Source of the DNA: Candidatus Omnitrophota bacterium
Lineage (GTDB): Bacteria > Omnitrophota > Gorgyraeia > Zapsychrales > Fredricksoniimonadaceae
Reading direction: 5' to 3'
Assembly (NCBI GenBank): GCA_021731625.1
Contig: JAKFXC010000007.1
Location: 1-41,689 of the forward strand
DNA: 41,689 bases
Shown here piece by piece: positions 17,363-25,929 of this stretch. Position 1 is the stretch's first letter, and every line of letters starts with the position of its first letter. Both the position numbers and the translations under genes were made by a program. Under the pieces are notes generated by a model, which made no database searches, had not been told where the DNA came from, and was given only the letters and a program-made list of their open reading frames with translations.

Positions 17363-18966
17363 GTGAATTATTTCACGCACCAGTGGAAGAAATGAACCTG
17401 CGTGATTTTATGCGGGTTCTGTTTAAGTATTGGGCGGTGATCATTTTATCGTTTTTGGTGGTGACGGTGATTGCGGCGGTGGGGGTGATTTTCCGCACAC
17501 CCGTGTATGAGGCCAGCGTCAAAATGCTGGTTTCCGGCGAGAAACAGGTGGAAGCGCCGTATTACCGCGAGTTGGGCAGCGGCGCGCAAAACCAGGCCAG
17601 TTTGACCCAAAGCCAAATCGCCACGTCCGAACCGGTGCTGGAGCGGGTGGTCAATGCCTTGCGTCTCGACATGAAGCCATCGGATTATGAACTGCGCTAC
17701 GCCTCACCGTGGAAGATCAAATTGCTCAACTGGCAAAAAGCGATGACCAAAATCTTTAGGAGCAGGGCTGCAATGTCTGACCCACAGAGGACCGTAGGGT
17801 TCCGCCAAGCCGTAGCGGACCTGCGCGGCAGCATTAAAGTCACGCCGGTGCAAGACACCAATCTTTTTTCCATCGTCGTGCGCGATTTTGATCCGTTAGG
17901 CGCCGCCGTCACCGCAAATACGGTCAGCCGCTCTTACATTATTTTTGACCTCGAGCAGCAAATGGCGGAACTGCAGTTAAAATACGGCGAAAAACATCCG
18001 GTGGTCCGCCAGCTGCAGGACGGTATCAAACACATCACCCAAGATTTGTCCGGTAAGCCGCTGGGCAATGCCGAGGCCATTGGTCCTGCCAGCGTCAAAA
18101 TCATTGAACAAGCCAGCGTTCCCCTTGAGCCCTTGGCCTCCAAAGGCCCGCTGCTTTTGATGGCGGCCGTTTTTATAGGATTGTTCCTGGGTGTTGCGCT
18201 GGCCTTTATTTTTGACTATATGGATTCCACCATCAAGTCGCCACGCATCATCGAGCATCTGCTGGGTTTGCCGCTGCTTGGCAGCGTGCCCAGGGGGACG
18301 ACCCCTCGCAAACTATTTGTCAAAGGCAAATTGAAAGTGCGGCACTCTTTGCTGGCGGCTTTCCAGAATTTGGCCAACCAGATCCATCTGATGCGCAGCA
18401 CCAAGGGTTTCCACACCCTGTACGTGGCGTCCACCGACTCTCCGGACGGGGATGCTTTGATCATGGCCCAGTTGGGCTATCATTTGGCGGAACAAATCGC
18501 CCGCAAGGTCCTCATCATCGACGCCAATTTTCGCCATCCCAGCCTGCACAGGGCGTTCCAGCTGCCCTTGTCGGAGGGCCTGGCGGACCTCTTGAAAGAC
18601 AAAGACCGCCTCACTGAAGTGGTCTACAGCGTCAACCCCAATTTATATGTGATGCCCGCCGGAGAGACCAAAATCAATCCGGTGACATTTCTCAATTCCG
18701 AAAAAATGAAAGCCATTTTGGAGGTGGTCAAATCAAAATTCGATCTGGTGCTGGTGGCCTGCGCCGATTTAAAGACGTTTCAGGACGGATACTTGCTGGC
18801 CCCCTCCGTCGACCAAACTATACTGGTGGTCTCGGAGAGCCGCACCCGCCGGCAAATGGTTTCGCGTAAAGTCGCATTCTTAAAAGAACATAAAGTCCCT
18901 CTGCTCGGCGCCATCCTCAAGAACCGCACTTATCCAATCCCGAAGTTTGTCTATGATCGGGTCTAA
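17359..18966 (+). CDS. Wzc-like chain-length determinant with C-terminal CpsD/BY-kinase-like domain (degenerate Walker A)
   Basis: Wzz N-terminus [105 protein letters not shown] Walker A'. Confidence 0.88.
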   Translation: MSELFHAPVEEMNLRDFMRVLFKYWAVIILSFLVVTVIAAVGVIFRTPVYEASVKMLVSGEKQVEAPYYRELGSGAQNQASLTQSQIATSEPVLERVVNALRLDMKPSDYELRYASPWKIKLLNWQKAMTKIFRSRAAMSDPQRTVGFRQAVADLRGSIKVTPVQDTNLFSIVVRDFDPLGAAVTANTVSRSYIIFDLEQQMAELQLKYGEKHPVVRQLQDGIKHITQDLSGKPLGNAEAIGPASVKIIEQASVPLEPLASKGPLLLMAAVFIGLFLGVALAFIFDYMDSTIKSPRIIEHLLGLPLLGSVPRGTTPRKLFVKGKLKVRHSLLAAFQNLANQIHLMRSTKGFHTLYVASTDSPDGDALIMAQLGYHLAEQIARKVLIIDANFRHPSLHRAFQLPLSEGLADLLKDKDRLTEVVYSVNPNLYVMPAGETKINPVTFLNSEKMKAILEVVKSKFDLVLVACADLKTFQDGYLLAPSVDQTILVVSESRTRRQMVSRKVAFLKEHKVPLLGAILKNRTYPIPKFVYDRV

Positions 18967-19486
18967 GCTGGCGCGCCTTATTTTTTGTTTTTTATATTAT
19001 GGGTTCGCCCGGCACCTGCCCTCGACGGATATGCCCGGGGGCCGCTTATGGAAGGCCATCCGTTACTTTGTGTGCCGGCCTTTATTTGGGTCGTGCGGGA
19101 AGAATGTGAACGTGGAGAACAAGGTCTTTTTTCATTCGGGCCGGGATATTTCCATCGGCGATAACTCAGGCATTGGCATTAGGGCAAATTTATTGGGACG
19201 GGTCACGATTGGCCGCGACGTCATGATGGGCAGGGATGTCACGATTATAACCCGGAACCATAAATTTGACCGGCTGGACATCCCGATGGACCAGCAGGGG
19301 TTTGGGCCGCAGGAGCCGGTGACCATCGATGACGATGTATGGATCAGCGACCGGGTGGTCATTTTGCCCGGAGTGAAGGTTGGCCGCGGGGCTATCCTCG
19401 CCGCCGGTGCCATTGTGACTAAGAATGTCCCGGAATATGCCATCGTCGGGGGGAACCCGGCGCGGGTCATTAAATCTAGAAAATAA
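18953..19486 (+). CDS. Hexapeptide-repeat acetyltransferase (maltose/galactoside acetyltransferase-like)
   Basis: [41 protein letters not shown]...[48 protein letters not shown]. Confidence 0.92.
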   Translation: MIGSKLARLIFCFLYYGFARHLPSTDMPGGRLWKAIRYFVCRPLFGSCGKNVNVENKVFFHSGRDISIGDNSGIGIRANLLGRVTIGRDVMMGRDVTIITRNHKFDRLDIPMDQQGFGPQEPVTIDDDVWISDRVVILPGVKVGRGAILAAGAIVTKNVPEYAIVGGNPARVIKSRK

Positions 19487-19487
19487 C

Positions 19488-20318
19488 ATGAAAAACGAAA
19501 CCGAATTAGTCATTGAGGCAGGACGGGCAGAGAAACACTACTGGATAGACCTGTGGCGCTACAGAGAATTGTTTTACATTCTTAGCTGGCGGGACATCAC
19601 GGTCCGTTACAAACAAACGATCATCGGCATATTGTGGGCCGTTATAAGACCTCTCCTGACCATGCTGATTTTTACATTTATCTTCGGCAAGGTGGCCAAA
19701 CTGCCCAGCGACGGCAATGCTCCTTACGCCATTATGGTCTATGCGGCCATGCTCCCGTGGCAATTTTTTGCCACTTCGGTGTCGGATGCCAGCAATAGTC
19801 TGATCAACAATGCGCATCTGATTACCAAAGTCTATTTTCCCCGCATCATTATTCCCATCAGTTCCCTGGTGACCAGTCTGGTCGATTTTGCCATTTCTTT
19901 TGTGATCCTGATTTTTTTGATGTTTTATTTTCACTACGCCCCCGGATGGCAGATCCTCTTTTTGCCGTTTTTTTTACTGATCGCCTTGATTGCCGCCGCC
20001 GGGGCTGGCCTCTATATCACCGCCCTGAATGTGAAGTACCGGGACTTTCGCTTCATTGTGCCGTTCATTGTGCAGATTGGCCTGTATATTTCTCCCGTCG
20101 GGTTTAGCAGCAGCATTGTTCCGGAACAGTACCGGCTCATCTATTCGCTCAACCCCATGGTCGGGGTGATCGACGGCTTTCGTTGGGCCATTTTAGGCGG
20201 CACCTCGCCGCTGTCCTCGTCCAGTCTAATTTTGTCTGTGGGCGTTTCGCTGGCTCTTTTGGGGCTGGGGATTTATCAATTTAGAAAAACGGAACGAAAG
20301 TTTGCGGATATTATTTGA
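19488..20318 (+). CDS. wzm: ABC-2 type polysaccharide export permease (Wzm/TagG-like)
   Basis: LWRYRELFYILSWRDITVRYKQTIIGILWAVIRPLLTMLIFTFIFGKVAKLPSD...YRLIYSLNPMVGVIDGFRWAILG. Confidence 0.93.
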   Translation: MKNETELVIEAGRAEKHYWIDLWRYRELFYILSWRDITVRYKQTIIGILWAVIRPLLTMLIFTFIFGKVAKLPSDGNAPYAIMVYAAMLPWQFFATSVSDASNSLINNAHLITKVYFPRIIIPISSLVTSLVDFAISFVILIFLMFYFHYAPGWQILFLPFFLLIALIAAAGAGLYITALNVKYRDFRFIVPFIVQIGLYISPVGFSSSIVPEQYRLIYSLNPMVGVIDGFRWAILGGTSPLSSSSLILSVGVSLALLGLGIYQFRKTERKFADII

Positions 20319-20325
20319 GAAAAGT

Positions 20326-20997
20326 ATGTCGGAAAGCAAGCGCATTTTATATATATTTCTCGATGAAGGTGGCAATCTTGATTTTTCTAATAACGGTACA
20401 AAATATTTTACCCTGACAACGTTATCCAAAGAAAGGCCGTTCGAGGCATTTAAATCTTTATGTGAACTTAAATATGATCTTATTGAATTGGGCGTCGAGA
20501 TTGAATATTTTCATGCCGCTGAAGACACCCAAGCCGTAAGAAATGGAGTCTTTGAAGTTATCCAAAGATATATTGCTCAGACAAGAATTGATAGTTTAGT
20601 GGTTGAAAAGAGAAAAACTGGACCGAGTTTGCGGGCGGAAGATCGCTTTTATCCTGAAATGCTGGGATACTTATTACGTTATGTTGTTAATGGGTATGAT
20701 TTGACCAAGTTTAGCAAAGTGATTGTGTTTACGGATAGCATTCCTGTTTTGCGAAAAAAACAGGCTATTGAAAAAGCAATAAAGAAGATATTAGCCAGAA
20801 TGTTGCCGGACGGAGTTGTTTACGAGATTTTACATCATGCGTCTAAGTCGAATTTTGATTTACAAATTGTGGATTCTTGTAATTGGGCTGTGTACCGCAA
20901 GTGGGAGAGGGCTGACAGCAGATCTTATAATATTATAAGAAGGGTTATTAAGAGTGAATTTGATATCTTCAGGGAGGGGACTACGTTGTATTACTAA
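20326..20997 (+). CDS. DUF3800 domain-containing protein
   Basis: MSESKRILYIFLDEGGNLDFSNNGTKYFTLTTLSKERPFEAF...YFHAAEDTQAVRNGVF; visibly AT-richer than neighbours. Confidence 0.82.
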   Translation: MSESKRILYIFLDEGGNLDFSNNGTKYFTLTTLSKERPFEAFKSLCELKYDLIELGVEIEYFHAAEDTQAVRNGVFEVIQRYIAQTRIDSLVVEKRKTGPSLRAEDRFYPEMLGYLLRYVVNGYDLTKFSKVIVFTDSIPVLRKKQAIEKAIKKILARMLPDGVVYEILHHASKSNFDLQIVDSCNWAVYRKWERADSRSYNIIRRVIKSEFDIFREGTTLYY

Positions 20998-21005
20998 AAA
21001 AGCGA

Positions 21006-21058
21006 CCGCCTCGACTACTCTTGCGAGAGGGCCCCTTGGGCCCTTGTCATCGAGGCGG
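21006..21058 (+). ncRNA. Candidate structured RNA following the DUF3800 gene (DUF3800-RNA-motif-like three-way junction)
   Basis: P1 CCGCCTCGA(21006-21014)/TCGAGGCGG(21050-21058) perfect 9 bp; P2 CTCT-TGCG-AGAG (21018-21029, UNCG-type loop); P3 GGCCC-CTT-GGGCC (about 21030-21042); starts 8 nt after DUF3800 stop codon. Confidence 0.65.
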
Positions 21059-21256
21059 AACCTTTATGACATCTTAGATACATTTAAAGTATATAATTTT
21101 ATTGGTCAGACGACAAGGTTTATTTTAACTGCCATTCTGAAGTTCAATGGGGGAATAAAGAATGGTTGGAGATCTCTCTTTAAGGGAGAAATTCCGGGAT
21201 TTTTTGTGTCTAGATTCGCTGACATATGAAAGTATAACTGGACAGTAAGGGTAGAT

Positions 21257-22525
21257 ATGACCAACATCGCCATCCAAGCAGAAGGCATCAGCAAATCGTA
21301 TGTCATCAGGCACATGGGGGACAGATCCATGACCCTGCGGGAGGCCATTGTCAACGGCGCCAAAAAATTGAGCCCGAGGGGCAGGAGGCCGAGGTCGCTG
21401 GAGCAAGAGGAATATTGGGCCCTGAAGGAAGTGTCATTTGTGGTCAAGAAAGGCGAGACCGTCGGCATCATCGGCCGCAATGGCGCAGGCAAGTCAACGC
21501 TGCTTAAGATCTTAAGCCGGGTGACGGAGCCGACCCACGGAAAGATTTCCATTCGCGGCCGGGACGCCAGCCTTCTGGAAGTAGGGACAGGGTTCCATCC
21601 GGAACTCAGCGGCCGGGAGAATATTTTTCTAAACGGTGCCATCCTCGGCATGACCCGCCAGGAAATCAAACGCAAATTTGATGACATCGTGGCTTTTTCG
21701 GAGGTTGAGAAATTTTTAGACACCCCGGTCAAACGTTTTTCCAGCGGGATGTATGTGCGTTTGGCATTCGCCGTCGCCGCGCACCTTGAGCCTGATGTCT
21801 TGATCGTCGATGAGGTGCTGGCAGTCGGGGATGCGCAATTTCAGAAGAAATGCCTGGGCAAGATGGGCGACGTCGCTAAGGAAGGCCGCACGGTGCTCTT
21901 TGTCAGCCACAGCATGGGCGCTGTCCACACGTTGTGTTCCACCTGCATGTGGATTGATGAGGGCAAGGTCCGCAAGATCGGCCCCACGGAGGAGGTCATC
22001 CGCGCCTATTCCGCCCGGTTTAACCCGTCTGAGTTTACCGGCGTGGCAGACTTAAAAGATTGGACCAGCCGCTATGGCGACGGGCGGGTGCGCATTTTGT
22101 CCGCCCGGTTGCTCGATGAGGCCGGAGACGTGACCAATACCGTTTATCGTTCGCGCCCCATGACGGTGGAATTCGTCGTCGATGGCGAACATGTGCCTGG
22201 GCTGCAATTCTCAGCTGTCATGGTGGCGGCCTCAGGAGTTAAAGCTTTGCATTTGTCACACACCGATACCCCGGGCCTTGAGCTCGGTAAAATGGCCGGC
22301 CGTCATGTGGTCCGCTTTACCGTCCCAAGCCTGCCGCTGTGCGCCGGCAATTACAGCATGATTTTAGGGATCCATACGACCAACATGATGGCTGTTGATG
22401 TGGTGACAGACATATTGCCTTTCATCGCCCAGGACGCCGCGGATTCCCGCCGGCCTTATAGAACAACCGTGTCCGATGGTTATTGCACGGCGTCCAACCA
22501 TTGGTCATTTACGCCGGTGCCTTGA
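21257..22525 (+). CDS. wzt: Polysaccharide ABC transporter ATP-binding protein with C-terminal domain (Wzt-like, copy 1)
   Basis: GRNGAGKSTLLKILSRVTEPTHGKI; FSSGMYVRLAFAVAAHLEPDVLIVDEVLAVGD; extra ~180-residue C-terminal domain. Confidence 0.93.
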   Translation: MTNIAIQAEGISKSYVIRHMGDRSMTLREAIVNGAKKLSPRGRRPRSLEQEEYWALKEVSFVVKKGETVGIIGRNGAGKSTLLKILSRVTEPTHGKISIRGRDASLLEVGTGFHPELSGRENIFLNGAILGMTRQEIKRKFDDIVAFSEVEKFLDTPVKRFSSGMYVRLAFAVAAHLEPDVLIVDEVLAVGDAQFQKKCLGKMGDVAKEGRTVLFVSHSMGAVHTLCSTCMWIDEGKVRKIGPTEEVIRAYSARFNPSEFTGVADLKDWTSRYGDGRVRILSARLLDEAGDVTNTVYRSRPMTVEFVVDGEHVPGLQFSAVMVAASGVKALHLSHTDTPGLELGKMAGRHVVRFTVPSLPLCAGNYSMILGIHTTNMMAVDVVTDILPFIAQDAADSRRPYRTTVSDGYCTASNHWSFTPVP

Positions 22526-22531
22526 AAGAAT

Positions 22532-23911
22532 ATGTTAAAAGAATCCGAAACAATTGAATTTAAAAAATCCACTGCAGAGGTTAAAACGGCGGTCGTTTCT
22601 ATTGTGGCTATGCTCAACAAGCATGGCCGGGGAGAGGTCCACTTTGGCATTAATGATGACGGCAAGGTTTTAGGGCAGACGATTGGAAAAACGACGCTTA
22701 AGGATGTGACGCAGGCGGTCGTGGATAATACTGAACCAAAGGTCTACCCTAAGGTGGAGGTGCGTCAGATTGAAGGAAAAGATTGTATTGTTATGGAGGC
22801 GCAGGGGACCAACAGCCCTTATTTTGCTTATGGCCGCGCGTACATCCGCGTCGGTGAATCGGACAAAGCGATGAGTCCTCAAGAGATTGAAATACGCATA
22901 TTGAATCGAAAAAGATTGCTGTGGGAAAAAGAGATATCTGAAAAGACGCTGGCTGATGTTAATGAGGATGTGATCAAGGAGTTCATGCGTAAAGCCAAGA
23001 TGGCGAAACGCATCGACTTTGATTTTAAGGACGTAAAAAGCACACTCCACAAGCTCCACCTTTTGCATAAGAATCAATTGACCCGCGCGGCTGAAATTCT
23101 TTTTTGTGATGACAATTCAATGGAGGTTCAAGCGGCGATTTTTGCCGGCACGGACAAGTTGACCTTTCTAGACATTAAGTCGTTTAAAGGAACTCTTTTT
23201 AGCTTGCGCCAGGAGGCAGAGGTTTATGTCAACGGGCATATGAAATGGCGCGCAGATTTAAGTGAGAGCCGTCGTAAGGAGATTCCGGAAATTCCGGTAA
23301 GAGCCCTTTCAGAGGCGATCGGTAATTCATTGTGCCATCGCGATTATTCCAATCCTAAAGGCAATGAGGTGGCAATTTTTAAAGATCGGATTCAGATCTA
23401 CAATCCGGGATTTTTTCCAGAGGGAGTTAATCCGGAAGATTTCTTCAGCGGAAATGAGAAATCAATTTTACGTAATCCTTTGATCGCGGAAACGATGTAT
23501 AAGTCCAAGGACATTGAACGGTGGGGAAGCGGGATTAAGCGTATCCATGATGATTGCGTTGCCGCTGGTATCCGGGTGGAGTTTAAGCGCCTTAAAACCG
23601 GATTTGTGGTGGATTTCTATCGGCCAAAGTGGGAAGAAGGCGAGGGGCTGGAAAAGAAAAATCAGACAGGTGGTCAGACAGGTGGTCAGACAGGTGGTCA
23701 GAGAAAAAAACTTTTATTGAGTGTAAAGCAAAAGAAGATAATTGAGACATTAAAAACGAGACCAAAAATATCAAGGAAAGAATTAGTGGAGATTTTAGGT
23801 ATCAATGCTTCTGCCGTGCAAAAACATCTCTTAAAATTAAAAGAGGCTGGATATATCAAGCGTATTGGCCCTGATTTTGGCGGACACTGGGAGATTGTGA
23901 CTGATGCATAA
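22532..23911 (+). CDS. ATP-binding protein with AlbA_2 (Schlafen AAA_4-type) domain and C-terminal wHTH
   Basis: MLKESETIEFKKSTAEVKTAVVSIVAMLNKHGRGEVHFGINDDGKVLGQTIG; EAIGNSLCHRDYSNPKGNEVAIFKDRIQIYNPGFFPEGV; wHTH ISRKELVEILGINASAVQKHLLKLKEAGYIKRIG. Confidence 0.88.
   Translation: MLKESETIEFKKSTAEVKTAVVSIVAMLNKHGRGEVHFGINDDGKVLGQTIGKTTLKDVTQAVVDNTEPKVYPKVEVRQIEGKDCIVMEAQGTNSPYFAYGRAYIRVGESDKAMSPQEIEIRILNRKRLLWEKEISEKTLADVNEDVIKEFMRKAKMAKRIDFDFKDVKSTLHKLHLLHKNQLTRAAEILFCDDNSMEVQAAIFAGTDKLTFLDIKSFKGTLFSLRQEAEVYVNGHMKWRADLSESRRKEIPEIPVRALSEAIGNSLCHRDYSNPKGNEVAIFKDRIQIYNPGFFPEGVNPEDFFSGNEKSILRNPLIAETMYKSKDIERWGSGIKRIHDDCVAAGIRVEFKRLKTGFVVDFYRPKWEEGEGLEKKNQTGGQTGGQTGGQRKKLLLSVKQKKIIETLKTRPKISRKELVEILGINASAVQKHLLKLKEAGYIKRIGPDFGGHWEIVTDA
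23663..23701 (+). repeat. In-frame 12-bp tandem repeat (CAGACAGGTGGT x3 plus partial) encoding TGGQ repeats
   Basis: cagacaggtggt at 23663, 23675 and 23687; translates QTGGQTGGQTGGQ. Confidence 0.95.
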
Positions 23912-23963
23912 ACCCGTCCATACGACCCTCAACCGAAGGTAATCGGGGCGAGCCGGACATTAT

Positions 23964-24257
23964 TTGAGTGAGGCCATGAGAAAAAAGATAGAGCAACAAT
24001 ACAGTCAGTTTCTTGTATCGATTAAAGAGAGGATCCGTAAAGCTCAATATGACGCGCTCAAGGCAGTCAATGAGGGGCTGACCAATCTTAATGAGACTGT
24101 CCCCGAGAAATTTCGCAACCAGGATATATTTGATTTCTTGGAGTTGGGCGAAGAGCATAGTGAACGTGAGTTGGAAGCAGCAATTGTCACGCGCATGGAC
24201 CGGTTTTTGCGCGAAATGGGTGGAACTGTAACCTTCGTGGGTAGGTCGTTGATTTAG
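23964..24257 (+). pseudogene. Remnant of DUF1016 (YhcG-type PDDEXK) protein, internally deleted and 3' truncated
   Basis: N-terminal YSQFLVSIKERIRKAQYDALKAVNEGL (DUF1016_N-like) joined directly to IFDFLELGEEHSERELEAAIVTRMDRFLREMGGTVTFVGR (DUF1016 nuclease-domain start), then stop. Confidence 0.72.
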
Positions 24258-24266
24258 GAAGTCGAG

Positions 24267-25730
24267 TTGAGAGAGGATATTTTAAACTTGCCTAGTGAGA
24301 ATGAGTTTTTAAAAGGACTTTTGGACATTCCCTCCGAGACTCAGACGATAGAATTTAAGCGTATGGGGGATGAAAGGGTTGTGTCTAAAACGATTGAAAC
24401 CGTTGTTGCTATGGCCAATACAGATGGTGGGATTATCGTATTAGGAATTGATGATCCTCAAAAAACGAAACTGAAAGGACTTGATAGAGTTTTCGGTGTT
24501 GAGGAAAATTTAGAAATTTTCGATGAAATCGGCCGTGAATTACAAAAAATCATTCCGCCACTATCAGGGGTATGGTTGCCTAATATGCTGGAGGTTAAGC
24601 AGAACAACAATCGCGTGGGGGTATTATTTGTTCCCAAGGCTGTTGATAGTTTTCGTTCCATCCATAACCATGTATACATTCGTTTAGAAAAAGGCAATCA
24701 TCGGCTTACTGCTCATGAGATTGTAAAGTTTGCTTATGCCAAGGGGTTCCAGAAAGCTGATCGGGAGCTTGTTTCTGTGGATTTCGCCCTTCTTAAAACT
24801 TTAATTTATGAGGAATGGAAGGCCTCGAGGCGTTTAAACGGAGGATCCATTGAGGCGATTCTTGAAAAAACAGGATTGGCTCGAAAGGATGACAAAGGAA
24901 CAGTCTTACCGACCAGGGCTGCGGTGCTGTTATTTGCAGAATATCCTAGTGATATTATGGATACAAAATGTACGGTTCGTATTTTGCAGTATACCGGGAC
25001 TATTGAAACTATCGGGGGCACTCCTAATTTGATAGGCATACCCAAGACGATCCAGGGACCTTTGGTCAGACAGATTGCGGATGTGCATGAGTACGTTTTG
25101 ACATTATTGCGTTCAGGGATCAGGATGCCCTCTGGCTTTAAGACTGAATATTTGATTCCAGAAAGAGCACTAAAAGAAGCAATCACGAATGCTGTTATCC
25201 ACCGTGATTATCATATGAAACGGGATATTGAAGTGAAAATTTATGAGGATCGAGTAGAGGTGGAAAGTCCGGGATTATTTCCTTATAACATTACCCGTAT
25301 GAATATTGGGCGAGAAAGGGCAGAAGGTTATCGTAATGACCTGCTTGTAAAACATCTTCGAGATTTTCCATTACCACCTAATTTGGATCAGAACGAAGGC
25401 GTGAAGGCAATGCGTAACGAAATGATGGCTCAGAATTTATATCCTCCGATCTTTTTAACGTATCCACTCCTTGAGGATTCTGTAAGAGTAGTGTTGTTAA
25501 ATGAGAAACGAGTTAGTGAATGGGAGAAAATAAGTAGTTACCTCAAGGAACATAAATATATTGCAAATGAAGAAGCCCGTAAGCTTACAAGGGTTGACCA
25601 GCGGGATAAAATGTCAAGAATGTTAAAAAATTGGGTCAAGCGCGGCCTTTTGATTCAGATCGTTCCGGCTAGTAAATATGTTAAAGATACGAAATATAAA
25701 TTACCGGATGATCAAGAAGTAAGGCGGTAG
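24267..25730 (+). CDS. ATP-binding protein with AlbA_2 (Schlafen AAA_4-type) domain
   Basis: ETQTIEFKRMGDERVVSKTIETVVAMANTDGGIIVLGIDDP; VYIRLEKGNHRLTAHEI; EAITNAVIHRDYHMKRDIEVKIYEDRVEVESPGLFP; TTG start. Confidence 0.87.
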   Translation: MREDILNLPSENEFLKGLLDIPSETQTIEFKRMGDERVVSKTIETVVAMANTDGGIIVLGIDDPQKTKLKGLDRVFGVEENLEIFDEIGRELQKIIPPLSGVWLPNMLEVKQNNNRVGVLFVPKAVDSFRSIHNHVYIRLEKGNHRLTAHEIVKFAYAKGFQKADRELVSVDFALLKTLIYEEWKASRRLNGGSIEAILEKTGLARKDDKGTVLPTRAAVLLFAEYPSDIMDTKCTVRILQYTGTIETIGGTPNLIGIPKTIQGPLVRQIADVHEYVLTLLRSGIRMPSGFKTEYLIPERALKEAITNAVIHRDYHMKRDIEVKIYEDRVEVESPGLFPYNITRMNIGRERAEGYRNDLLVKHLRDFPLPPNLDQNEGVKAMRNEMMAQNLYPPIFLTYPLLEDSVRVVLLNEKRVSEWEKISSYLKEHKYIANEEARKLTRVDQRDKMSRMLKNWVKRGLLIQIVPASKYVKDTKYKLPDDQEVRR

Positions 25731-25929
25731 GTCTACATGTTTCTGTCAAAACAAGTAAAAACTATTCCTTTTGTTTTCAAGCACTTACAGCATTTTTACT
25801 TGTTTTTTATGCCACTTAGGCGTGCGAAAATTGCGCTCAAAGCAGAAAAACTCGCATCATTGGTGCGAGAAATTGGTCCCGCGCCCGAACAAGTGGCGCG
25901 GCTTTTGCAGGAGATTTCATAGGTGCCCC

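Noticed and set aside
21006-21058. Simple rho-independent terminator interpretation of the DUF3800-downstream hairpin on the plus strand
   Set aside because: No T-tract follows on the plus strand (GGCGGAACCTTTATG), and the internal two-hairpin architecture is more than a terminator needs; a minus-strand terminator (TCGCTTTTTTAG) is possible, but no minus-strand gene is present.
20290-21229. Possible target-site duplication around the DUF3800 cassette (wzm ends ...FADII, remnant ends ...FADI)
   Set aside because: Nucleotide sequences (tttgcggatatt vs ttcgctgacata) are too different; probably coincidence.
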